Shown piece after piece: positions 1 to 5,336 of a DNA stretch of 5,379 bases. The notes under the pieces were generated by a model. That model saw nothing but the letters and a program-made list of their open reading frames with translations. It was not told the origin of the DNA and did not search any database. The translations under genes were made by a program, and so were the position numbers. The stretch spans positions 1-5,379 of the forward strand of contig CAISIP010000224.1 of assembly GCA_903885415.1 (NCBI GenBank), written 5' to 3'. Source of the stretch: an uncultured beta proteobacterium (GTDB lineage Bacteria > Pseudomonadota > Gammaproteobacteria > Burkholderiales > Burkholderiaceae_C). How positions within the stretch are numbered: position 1 is the stretch's first letter; each line of letters opens with the position of its first letter.

Positions 1-241
1 CCGCGCGTACTTGTGCGTCGGTGGCCACCATCACGATCACCACCGCCGCGCTGGCGCAGTCGGCGACGCGCTGCGTGACCTGGATGCCAAGCGACCGCAG
101 CGGCGCGAGCGCTTCGGCACGCAGGTCGCAAACCGTCAACTGGACGCCGCTGCGTGCCAGGCGCTCGGCCATCGGGCCACCGATGCCGCCGGCGCCAATG
201 AGGGCCACGGTTGGTAGGGCAGTTGCTGTGGATGATTGCAT
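1..241 (-). CDS. NAD(P)-dependent oxidoreductase of the 3-hydroxyisobutyrate dehydrogenase family, N-terminal 80 residues only
   Basis: The gene reads leftward from an ATG at 241 and stays open to the window edge, so only the N-terminal 80 codons are present. Residues 11-25 form the first strand and glycine loop of a Rossmann fold, with GAGGIGGPMA at 16-25. The Gly-x-Gly-x-x-Gly-x-Pro-Met spacing is the hallmark of 3-hydroxyisobutyrate, tartronate-semialdehyde and 6-phosphogluconate dehydrogenase relatives. An Asp at 39, ending the second strand (TVCDL), suggests NAD rather than NADP preference, by family knowledge. The hydrophobic run AAVVIVMVATDAQVRA (65-80) matches the strand and loop near the cofactor nicotinamide side. 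Family members oxidise a beta-hydroxyacid or reduce the semialdehyde in the cytoplasm. The catalytic Lys and substrate domain lie outside the window, so substrate cannot be assigned. It is divergent from the SDR gene at 383. The Shine-Dalgarno match before the ATG is weak. Confidence 0.85.
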   Translation of the reverse strand, partial: MQSSTATALPTVALIGAGGIGGPMAERLARSGVQLTVCDLRAEALAPLRSLGIQVTQRVADCASAAVVIVMVATDAQVRA

Positions 242-347
242 GGTGGGTTCTTCGCTCTCTGTATCTTGGATAGCCGCCGCGCCCCGAGGAGGCTAGGCCC
301 ATCTGCGCGGGGAATCGACCGTTGGTACGATAGCAGCCGCGGCGCAA

Positions 348-360
348 CCCCTAGCAGGGG
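348..360. repeat. Short inverted repeat in the divergent gap before the SDR gene
   Basis: CCCCT-AGC-AGGGG is a perfect 5-base inverted repeat with a 3-base centre. It lies in the 141-base gap between the two divergent oxidoreductase genes. It could be an operator half-site pair or chance in GC-rich DNA. Its right arm would also be the only purine-rich tract serving the alternative ATG at 371. I found no convincing -35/-10 pair in this gap: a TACGAT at 326-331 has no good partner. Confidence 0.25.
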
Positions 361-372
361 ACCCAAACAAAT

Positions 373-377
373 GAGGA
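373..377 (+). promoter_or_regulatory. Ribosome binding site deciding the SDR start
   Basis: GAGGA lies 5 bases before the ATG at 383. It overlaps the first codons of an alternative in-frame ATG at 371. The 371 start has only AGGGG ten bases upstream. The 383 start also puts the nucleotide-binding strand (MNVLIVGGTG) directly at the N-terminus, as is usual for this family, so 383 is preferred. Confidence 0.5.
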
Positions 378-382
378 CATGC

Positions 383-1279
383 ATGAATGTACTGATCGTC
401 GGCGGCACCGGCATGATTGGCAGTAACTTGGCTGACTGGCTGTCGGCACAAGGCGCGGCCGTAACCCTGGGCGCACGCCAGCCACCCCGGCAGGGCACTG
501 GCATGGCGCGCTATCCAATGCTGCTGGGCGACTACACGCGTGGCGGATTTAAAGAGGACGAGCTGGGGCGCTTCGATGCGGTGGTCTTCGGCGCCGGCAA
601 CGACATTCGGCATATCGGCATTGAAGACGATGCTGCTGCATTCTGGCGGGACACACAGACCGAGGGGGTGCCGGCCTTCGTCGCGCGGGCGCGCCAAGCT
701 GGCGTTCAGCGCCTAGTACAGATTGGCAGCTATTACCACCAGGTAATGCCCCTCTTGGTCGACAGCAATGCCTACGTGGGCGCGCGGGCCGGCGCCGACC
801 AGAAAGCCCGCGCGCTGGCCGCGCCCGGTTTCAATGTCTGCACTCTCAACCCGCCTTCGATCGTCGGCGTGCCGCCAGGCATCGCGACGCAGCGCTACGA
901 AAAACTCGCCGCGTATGCGCGCGGCCAACTTGACATCCCGTACTACGCGCCTCTGGGCGGAACCAACTACATGTCGGTGCGCTCACTGTGCGAGGCCGTA
1001 TGGGGCGCGCTGCAGCGTGCCGAGAGCGCTAAGGCCTACCTCGTGGGCGACGAGAACCTGAGCTTCCGCGATTTCTTTCAGCTATTTTTCGACGCCGTAG
1101 GCAACCGGCATCAACTCGAGGCGCGCGACGAGGACCATCCCCTGCAACCGGTGGCCTTTATCGTGCCGGGTCGCAACAGCGTGCTGGCCTACGAGCCTGA
1201 CGCCGGCGAGGTGGAGCTTCTGGCCTACCGACGCAACGATGTGCGGCGGGCAGTCGAGGAAGTGCTGCGGGTCTACTAG
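383..1279 (+). CDS. NAD-dependent epimerase/dehydratase-like protein (extended SDR fold), 298 aa
   Basis: Residues 1-13 (MNVLIVGGTGMIG) give the Gly-x-x-Gly-x-x-Gly dinucleotide loop of extended short-chain dehydrogenases at the very N-terminus. DAVVFGAGND (65-74) matches the adenine-side strand. IGSYY (114-118) supplies the usual catalytic Ser (S116). The expected Tyr-x-x-x-Lys appears as YVGAR (131-135), so Tyr131 is present but the Lys position is Arg135; the next Lys is 141. TLNPPSIVG (154-162) is the conserved segment after the active site. The length of 298 aa is normal for sugar-nucleotide epimerase/dehydratase relatives. No signal peptide or membrane segment is seen, so it is probably cytoplasmic. 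Substrate is unknown; related proteins act on nucleotide sugars, steroids, dihydroflavonols or bind NAD(P) without catalysis. A longer reading frame extends upstream to 236, but it overlaps the divergent gene's start and lacks family resemblance there. It is divergent from the hydroxyacid dehydrogenase, which hints at a shared pathway but does not prove it. Confidence 0.8.
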   Translation: MNVLIVGGTGMIGSNLADWLSAQGAAVTLGARQPPRQGTGMARYPMLLGDYTRGGFKEDELGRFDAVVFGAGNDIRHIGIEDDAAAFWRDTQTEGVPAFVARARQAGVQRLVQIGSYYHQVMPLLVDSNAYVGARAGADQKARALAAPGFNVCTLNPPSIVGVPPGIATQRYEKLAAYARGQLDIPYYAPLGGTNYMSVRSLCEAVWGALQRAESAKAYLVGDENLSFRDFFQLFFDAVGNRHQLEARDEDHPLQPVAFIVPGRNSVLAYEPDAGEVELLAYRRNDVRRAVEEVLRVY

Positions 1280-1282
1280 CCC

Positions 1283-1298
1283 GCGTGGGCAACCACGC
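1283..1298 (+). terminator. GNRA-capped hairpin just after the SDR stop codon
   Basis: GCGTGG-GCAA-CCACGC is a perfect 6-base stem closed by a GCAA tetraloop, starting 3 bases after the stop codon. No T-run follows, so it is not a classic intrinsic terminator. It could protect the mRNA 3' end or assist factor-dependent termination. Confidence 0.35.
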
Positions 1299-1424
1299 TA
1301 GATAATGGCTGCGCTCACCATGGGCGACCGGTGCGTTTACAGGCTATTTCCAATGGAACTTTATGTCGGCGATGATGGGTCCTACCGGTGCTGCAGTGAG
1401 GATTGGGCGAAACTTCTGGGCAGG

Positions 1425-1447
1425 CGCTGGCATTTGCCAGGCGTTTT
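1425..1447 (+). terminator. Candidate intrinsic terminator of the SDR transcript
   Basis: The stem is CGCTGGC (1425-1431) against GCCAGGCG (1436-1443). It pairs over seven positions with a single bulged G at 1441 and an ATTT loop, and is followed at once by TTTT (1444-1447). It lies about 145 bases after the SDR stop in the convergent gap. The core CTGGCA-TT-TGCCAG (1427-1440) is a perfect palindrome and could instead be a protein-binding site. Confidence 0.45.
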
Positions 1448-1483
1448 CCCGTTGTGGAAACGGGCCCCGGACCAGATGGGCCC
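1448..1483. repeat. Overlapping inverted repeats between convergent genes
   Basis: Two stems overlap here. CCCGTT (1448-1453) pairs with AACGGG (1459-1464) around a 5-base loop. GGGCCC (1462-1467) pairs with GGGCCC (1478-1483) around a 10-base loop. The second begins 15 bases beyond the NlpC/P60 stop codon in that gene's direction and is followed on the minus strand by GTTTCC. It is therefore the best available, but weak, terminator candidate for the minus-strand gene. The two stems share bases, so they are mutually exclusive. The rest of 1299-1424 shows no supported feature. Confidence 0.35.
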
Positions 1484-1498
1484 AAGCCCTCGGCCAGT

Positions 1499-2083
1499 TC
1501 AGGGCTGCAGGCTGGAGCCCTCGACCCGGCGCGCTCCGTTGAATCGCTGCTGCCAATAGCCGCTGCGCATATCGTCCACCCGGACTTCGGCGCCCGGCTT
1601 GGGCGCGTGGATAAACTTGCTGTCGCCGACGTAAATCCCAACATGGCTGAACGCCCGGCGCATGGTGTTGAAGAAAACCAGGTCGCCGGGGCGAAGTTCT
1701 CCGCTCTCGATGGTCTGGGTAACGGCGGCCTGCTGGTCGGCGCTGCGAGGCAGAAGAAAGCCCGCCGTCTGCTGGAACATGGCCCGCACGAACCCGCTGC
1801 AATCGAAGCCGCTGTCGGCGCTGCTTCCTCCGCGGCGGTAAGGAACACCAAGGAAACCCATGGCATTGAAGACCAATTCAGACGCTTTTTCGCCGGCTGC
1901 TGCGGCCTTTTCGCCGACGCTCTGCCGAACCTGACCGAACTGACCACTGAGTTGTCCCAGCAGCCCCCTCTCAGCGATGAACTTTCCCATCTCATCGGGC
2001 GCAGCATGAGCGGGAACTGCCCCCGCCCCGTGCGCAAGCAACAGGATGCACAGCGCTAAAGGAAGCCGACGAAATAGCAACAT
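1499..2083 (-). CDS. Secreted NlpC/P60 family cell-wall peptidase, 194 aa
   Basis: The product is a cysteine peptidase of the NlpC/P60 (CHAP-like papain) fold, which cleaves peptide bonds in peptidoglycan stems, typically gamma-D-Glu to diamino acid or cross-link bonds. Residues 1-27 form a Sec signal peptide: two Arg near the start (RR at 5-6), a hydrophobic core (about 7-19) and a likely signal peptidase I site after AHA (25-27). No lipobox precedes a Cys at the cleavage point, so a soluble periplasmic protein is expected rather than a lipoprotein like Spr. A short helical, Ala/Glu-rich linker (about 31-72) leads to the catalytic domain. Catalytic Cys95 sits in FDCSGFV (93-99), His147 in SHVGIYVGD (146-154), and the third polar residue His159 in FIHAP. 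LPRSADQQ (111-118) and LRPGDLVFF (130-138) are typical of the family. The ATG at 2083 is the first possible start because an in-frame TAA lies four codons upstream. It has no clear Shine-Dalgarno. It is transcribed divergently from acuI and appears monocistronic in view. Confidence 0.92.
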   Translation of the reverse strand: MLLFRRLPLALCILLLAHGAGAVPAHAAPDEMGKFIAERGLLGQLSGQFGQVRQSVGEKAAAAGEKASELVFNAMGFLGVPYRRGGSSADSGFDCSGFVRAMFQQTAGFLLPRSADQQAAVTQTIESGELRPGDLVFFNTMRRAFSHVGIYVGDSKFIHAPKPGAEVRVDDMRSGYWQQRFNGARRVEGSSLQP

Positions 2084-2089
2084 CGCGCT

Positions 2090-2118
2090 ACTTTAACGGC
2101 CCGAATCAGAGAAGTCAA
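2090..2118 (-). promoter_or_regulatory. Sigma70-like promoter of the NlpC/P60 gene
   Basis: On the minus strand TTGACT (2118-2113) and TAAAGT (2095-2090) are separated by exactly 17 bases. These match the -35 consensus at five of six bases and the -10 consensus at four of six. The -10 box ends only 6 bases before the ATG at 2083, so a normal start point would fall on or beside the A of the start codon. Confidence 0.5.
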
Positions 2119-2138
2119 GTTAAGTAATCATCGTAAGC

Positions 2139-2155
2139 TATTGATTTGTATTGAT
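2139..2155. repeat. Direct repeat TATTGAT with 10-base period
   Basis: TATTGAT occurs at 2139-2145 and 2149-2155, so the copies are one helical turn apart. They lie in the AT-rich divergent region upstream of the NlpC/P60 promoter and more than 110 bases before acuI. The arrangement resembles tandem half-sites for an activator, but AT-rich DNA can give this by chance. Confidence 0.3.
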
Positions 2156-2156
2156 G

Positions 2157-2168
2157 ACTTCAGGAAGT
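2157..2168. repeat. 12-base palindrome ACTTC-AG-GAAGT
   Basis: The arms ACTTC and GAAGT are perfect reverse complements around AG. The palindrome directly follows the TATTGAT direct repeat in the divergent region. It may be a regulator site acting on either neighbour; no regulator gene is in the window. Confidence 0.25.
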
Positions 2169-2215
2169 TTATTCAATTTGCACGGACGGTAGGCGCTGGC
2201 CCACGCCGAAGCGGC

Positions 2216-2228
2216 GCCCGTAACGGGC
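2216..2228. promoter_or_regulatory. Candidate operator before acuI: palindrome GCCCGT-A-ACGGGC
   Basis: This perfect 13-base palindrome has 6-base arms around one A and ends 43 bases before the acuI start codon. A possible -10 box TAGGAT lies at 2236-2241. The palindrome would then cover the -35 position, where no consensus -35 hexamer exists. That fits a promoter controlled by a DNA-binding protein. The role is inferred only from position and symmetry. Confidence 0.35.
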
Positions 2229-2262
2229 AATGCTCTAGGATGCGACCTCCACACAACAGCAC

Positions 2263-2267
2263 GGGGA
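2263..2267 (+). promoter_or_regulatory. Ribosome binding site of acuI
   Basis: GGGGA sits 4 bases before the ATG at 2272. The match is modest and the spacing short, but this ATG gives the family's usual N-terminus. Confidence 0.45.
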
Positions 2268-2271
2268 ATTC

Positions 2272-3252
2272 ATGTTCAAGGCGATCCAACTCAGCAAGAC
2301 AGAATCTTTCGCGGCGCGCCTAGCCGAACTAGACGAGGCCGACCTGCCGCCCGGAGACGTTACGGTGCGGGTCGAATATTCGACGCTCAACTATAAGGAT
2401 GGGCTGGCCATCACCAACCGTTCTCCGGTGGTGCGGGTGTGGCCCATGGTCGCAGGCGTCGACGGAGCGGGAACGGTCGAGCAATCCACGCACGCCGACT
2501 GGAAACCGGGCGACCGCTTCGTCCTCAACGGCTGGGGAGTGGGCGAGAACCATTGGGGCTGCCTGGCGCAGAAGGCACGCCTGCGCGCAGACTGGCTGTT
2601 GAAACTGCCGCCCACCTTCAGCAGCCGCCAGGCGATGCTGATCGGCACCGCCGGCTACACCGCGATGCTGTGCGTGATGGCGCTCGAAGACCACGGGGTC
2701 CTGCCCGGGGCAGGTGAAGTGCTGGTCACCGGTGCCACCGGCGGGGTCGGCAGCGTGGCAATCGCTTTGCTGGGCCGGCTCGGCTACCAGGTCGTTGCCG
2801 CTACCGGAAAGGCCGGGGAGGAAGGCTACCTCAGGCGACTGGGCGCCGCTGCGGTGATCGACCGCGCCAGCCTGTCTGCGCCTGGAAAGCCACTGCAGAA
2901 GGAGCGCTGGGCGGGGGTGGTCGACGCTGTCGGATCGCACACGCTTGGCAACGCGCTGGCGCAGACCCGATATGGCGGTGCGGTCGCCGCTTGTGGGCTG
3001 GCGCAGGGCATGGACCTGCCAACGACCGTGCTGCCATTCATATTGCGCGGCGTGACGCTGGTCGGAATCGACTCGGTGATGGCGCCGCCGGCCAAGCGCC
3101 AGCGTGCCTGGGACCGGCTTGCGCGGGACCTGGATCCTGGCCTGCTCGAGTCGATGGCGAACGAGGTAGGCCTCGACGGCGTGATTGATATGGCGCGCGA
3201 ACTGATGGACGGCAAGGTGCGCGGCCGGGTAGTGGTGCGTATCGAAGATTGA
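2272..3252 (+). CDS. acuI: NADPH-dependent acryloyl-CoA reductase, AcuI/YhdH family MDR, 326 aa
   Basis: The protein belongs to the YhdH/AcuI branch of zinc-independent medium-chain dehydrogenase/reductases, which reduce acryloyl-CoA to propionyl-CoA with NADPH in the cytoplasm. The N-terminal GroES-like domain (about 1-125) carries PGDVTVRVEYSTLNYKDGLA (27-46), a strong branch signature, then AGVDGAGTV (61-69) and the GWGVGENHWG loop (87-96). The Rossmann domain has LVTGATGGVGS (151-161), the NADPH-binding glycine motif, then VVAATGK (174-180) and GVVDAVGS (215-222). The C-terminus KVRGRVVVRI is also typical. The length of 326 aa agrees with the roughly 325 aa of E. coli YhdH. No structural zinc Cys cluster is seen, as expected. 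The next gene, 91 bases on, is a propionyl-CoA synthetase, which supports a role in propionate/acrylate metabolism or in clearing toxic acryloyl-CoA. Family membership is firm; acryloyl-CoA as the main substrate is inferred from characterised relatives and context. Confidence 0.92.
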   Translation: MFKAIQLSKTESFAARLAELDEADLPPGDVTVRVEYSTLNYKDGLAITNRSPVVRVWPMVAGVDGAGTVEQSTHADWKPGDRFVLNGWGVGENHWGCLAQKARLRADWLLKLPPTFSSRQAMLIGTAGYTAMLCVMALEDHGVLPGAGEVLVTGATGGVGSVAIALLGRLGYQVVAATGKAGEEGYLRRLGAAAVIDRASLSAPGKPLQKERWAGVVDAVGSHTLGNALAQTRYGGAVAACGLAQGMDLPTTVLPFILRGVTLVGIDSVMAPPAKRQRAWDRLARDLDPGLLESMANEVGLDGVIDMARELMDGKVRGRVVVRIED

Positions 3253-3267
3253 GCTGGCTGCGCCCTG

Positions 3268-3284
3268 GCAGGCCGTCAGCCTGC
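3268..3284 (+). other. Intercistronic hairpin between acuI and prpE
   Basis: GCAGGC-CGTCA-GCCTGC is a perfect 6-base stem with a 5-base loop, 15 bases after the acuI stop. No T-run follows, so full termination is unlikely. It could tune the relative mRNA levels of the two genes or stabilise processed ends. I see no convincing promoter in the 91-base gap. Confidence 0.3.
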
Positions 3285-3328
3285 TGCAAGTCCATGGCCG
3301 ACAATCACCGCTGCCGATTCGACTGCCT

Positions 3329-3334
3329 GAAGGA
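3329..3334 (+). promoter_or_regulatory. Ribosome binding site of prpE
   Basis: GAAGGA lies 9 bases before the ATG at 3344, a good Shine-Dalgarno at workable spacing. It supports this start and independent translation of prpE within a shared transcript. Confidence 0.6.
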
Positions 3335-3343
3335 ATAACCGCC

Positions 3344-5239
3344 ATGACCGCCTACGCCGACTTTCACCGCCTGTCCATTAGCAGCCGCGAACAATTTTGG
3401 GGACAGCAGGCCCAACTGATCGACTGGCATACCCAACCCACGCAGATTTGCGACTATAGCAACCCGCCATTTGCGAAATGGTTCGTTGGTGGCACTACCA
3501 ATCTATGCCACAACGCCGTCGACCGGCATTTACTGCAACGCGCCGACCAGGCCGCGCTGATCGCCGTCTCGACCGAGACCGGACAGGAACAGGTGTATTC
3601 CTTTGCCGAACTGCATGCCCAGGTGCAGACCATGGCGGCTGCCATGCTGGAGCTGGGCGTGCGCCAAGGAGACCGGGTATTGATCTACATGCCGATGGTT
3701 GCCCAGGCCGCTTTTGCGATGCTCGCTTGCGCGCGCATAGGCGCGATCCATTGCGTGGTTTTTGGTGGCTTTGCGTCGGGCGCTCTGGCTTCCAGAATCG
3801 ACGACGCCGCGCCCAAGCTGATCGTCAGCGCCGACGCGGGTTCTCGCGGCGGCAAGGTGGTCGCCTACAAGCCTCTGCTGGACGAGGCCATTCGCCTATC
3901 TGCCAACAAGCCGGCGGCGGTGTTGTTGGTAGACCGGGGCCTGGTCGATATGCAGCTACATGCCGGCCGCGACCATCGTTGGTCGGAGCTGTGCGAGCGC
4001 CACGCAGGGGTTTCCGTGCCATGCACCTGGGTCGAAGCGACGCATCCCAGTTACACGCTGTACACCAGCGGAACCACGGGCAAGCCGAAGGGGGTGCAGC
4101 GCGATACCGGCGGCTACGCGGTGGCGCTGGCGGCGAGCATGCAGCATATTTTTTGCGGCAATGCCGGCGAAACCTATTTTTCGACCAGTGATATTGGATG
4201 GGTGGTGGGCCACAGTTACATCGTCTACGGCCCGCTGATCGCGGGCATGGCGACGATCATGTACGAGGGACTGCCTACCCGCCCCGACGGCGGGATCTGG
4301 TGGAGCCTGGTGGAAAAATACAAAGTCAGCGTGATGTTCAGCGCACCGACGGCTATCCGGGTTCTGAAGAAGCAAGACCCGGCTCTGCTGAGCCGCTACA
4401 ACCTCTCCAGCCTGCGTGCGCTGTTCCTCGCTGGCGAGCCGTTGGACGAGCCGACCGCGCAGTGGATATCGCAGGGCCTGGGTAAGCCGGTGATCGACAA
4501 CTACTGGCAAACCGAGACCGGCTGGCCGATCCTGTGCATCGCCAACGGGGTCGAGGCGGCGCAGAGCAAGTTCGGCAGCCCCGGAATTCCGATGTACGGC
4601 TACGACGTGAAGCTGATCGATGAGGCTACCGGCGACGAACTGCACGGATCGGACAAAAAGGGCGTGGTAGCAATTGAAGGCCCGTTGCCGCCGGGCTGCA
4701 TGCAGACGGTCTGGCGCGACGACGAACGCTTCGTCCAGACGTACTGGAGCAGCATTGCCGGAAGACTCATCTACAACACCTTCGACTGGGGAACGCGCGA
4801 CCAGGACGGCTACTACTTCATCCTGGGTCGTACGGACGACGTGATCAACGTCGCCGGCCATCGTCTGGGAACGCGCGAGATCGAAGAGAGCATCGCAGCC
4901 CACCCCAATGTATCGGAGGTTGCGGTGATCGGCGTCGCCGACGCGCTCAAGGGCCAGGTAGCGATGGCCTTCGCCGTGGTGCGCGATGCCAGCGCCCTGA
5001 ACGAACCTGGCGCCGACTTGCGACTAGAGGGCGAGATCATGCGCCTGGTGGATCGCGACCTGGGCGCGGTCGCCAGGCCGGCGCGGGTTCGCTTTGTCAC
5101 GCTGCTGCCTAAAACCCGCAGTGGCAAGCTGCTGCGCCGCGCGATCGCTGCGGTCTGCGAGGGCCGCGACGCCGGGGACCTAACGACGATGGAGGATCCC
5201 TCGGCGCTGCAGCAAATTCGGGATCTCCTTCAAGCTTAG
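3344..5239 (+). CDS. prpE: Propionate--CoA ligase (propionyl-CoA synthetase), 631 aa
   Basis: This cytoplasmic acyl-CoA synthetase activates propionate with ATP to propionyl-AMP and then propionyl-CoA. The ACS-type N-terminal segment occupies about 1-60. The ATP-binding P-loop is YTSGTTGKPKG (240-250). Further ANL motifs follow: TSDIGWVVGHSYIVYGPL (281-298), AGEPL (363-367), the adenine/aryl motif NYWQTETGWP (387-396), and the ribose-binding Asp region YNTFDWG (477-483). The hinge and CoA-binding region LGRTDDVINVAGHRLGTREIE (494-514) follows. The catalytic C-terminal Lys is K595 in TRSGKLLRR (591-599), the position acetylated in Salmonella PrpE (K592) by Pat. The YEGLPTRPDGG and FDWG stretches fit PrpE better than acetyl-CoA synthetase. 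The length of 631 aa matches the 628 aa E. coli enzyme. All catalytic motifs are intact. It follows acuI by 91 bases, so an acuI-prpE operon is likely; no prpB, prpC or prpD is in view. In some bacteria PrpE also activates acrylate, which would couple directly to AcuI. Confidence 0.95.
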   Translation: MTAYADFHRLSISSREQFWGQQAQLIDWHTQPTQICDYSNPPFAKWFVGGTTNLCHNAVDRHLLQRADQAALIAVSTETGQEQVYSFAELHAQVQTMAAAMLELGVRQGDRVLIYMPMVAQAAFAMLACARIGAIHCVVFGGFASGALASRIDDAAPKLIVSADAGSRGGKVVAYKPLLDEAIRLSANKPAAVLLVDRGLVDMQLHAGRDHRWSELCERHAGVSVPCTWVEATHPSYTLYTSGTTGKPKGVQRDTGGYAVALAASMQHIFCGNAGETYFSTSDIGWVVGHSYIVYGPLIAGMATIMYEGLPTRPDGGIWWSLVEKYKVSVMFSAPTAIRVLKKQDPALLSRYNLSSLRALFLAGEPLDEPTAQWISQGLGKPVIDNYWQTETGWPILCIANGVEAAQSKFGSPGIPMYGYDVKLIDEATGDELHGSDKKGVVAIEGPLPPGCMQTVWRDDERFVQTYWSSIAGRLIYNTFDWGTRDQDGYYFILGRTDDVINVAGHRLGTREIEESIAAHPNVSEVAVIGVADALKGQVAMAFAVVRDASALNEPGADLRLEGEIMRLVDRDLGAVARPARVRFVTLLPKTRSGKLLRRAIAAVCEGRDAGDLTTMEDPSALQQIRDLLQA

Positions 5240-5247
5240 GCGGATGG

Positions 5248-5272
5248 GGGACCGCAGCGCCGGGGTCCCTTT
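5248..5272 (+). terminator. Candidate intrinsic terminator after prpE
   Basis: GGGACC (5248-5253) pairs with GGTCCC (5264-5269) around a 10-base loop. Two more G-T wobbles can form outward, and TTT (5270-5272) follows. The hairpin begins 8 bases after the stop codon. The T-run is short, so strength is uncertain, but position and shape fit the end of the acuI-prpE transcript. Confidence 0.55.
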
Positions 5273-5297
5273 CGGTAAAGCATCGCGTCTGCGCGAG

Positions 5298-5336
5298 GTG
5301 GCACAATGCACAGGTACTAGGCCCTTCCACTGCCAC
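5298..5336. repeat. Spaced inverted repeat in the right-edge gap
   Basis: GTGGCA (5298-5303) and TGCCAC (5331-5336) are perfect reverse complements 27 bases apart. They lie in the non-coding stretch after the prpE terminator. The last bases of the window contain GGAAGG (5370-5375), which could be the ribosome binding site of a gene starting just outside. No gene can be supported between 5273 and 5379 on either strand. Confidence 0.2.

Noticed and set aside
236..382. Upstream extension of the SDR reading frame to an ATG at 236
   Set aside because: It overlaps the start of the divergent dehydrogenase, has low-complexity Arg-rich content unlike the family, and a better start with a Shine-Dalgarno lies at 383.
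1303..1308. TAATGG/GATAAT near 1301-1306 as a -10 box
   Set aside because: No acceptable -35 lies 15-19 bases upstream (the region is the SDR stop and hairpin) and no gene follows.
1305..1559. 84-codon plus-strand reading frame in the convergent gap
   Set aside because: It runs into the 3' end of the NlpC/P60 gene on the other strand, passes through the inverted repeats, has no Shine-Dalgarno and no recognisable domain.
2141..2323. 60-codon plus-strand frame across the divergent region into acuI
   Set aside because: It starts at a TTG in AT-rich regulatory DNA, overlaps acuI out of frame and becomes Arg/Ser-rich as shadow frames do.
2329..3345. Long minus-strand frame opposite acuI (338 codons)
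   Set aside because: It is an antisense shadow of a GC-rich gene with strong family match on the plus strand; the translation is His/Arg-rich with no domain.
3956..4903. Long minus-strand frame opposite prpE (315 codons)
   Set aside because: It is antisense to conserved PrpE motifs, with composition typical of a reverse-frame shadow and no recognisable fold.
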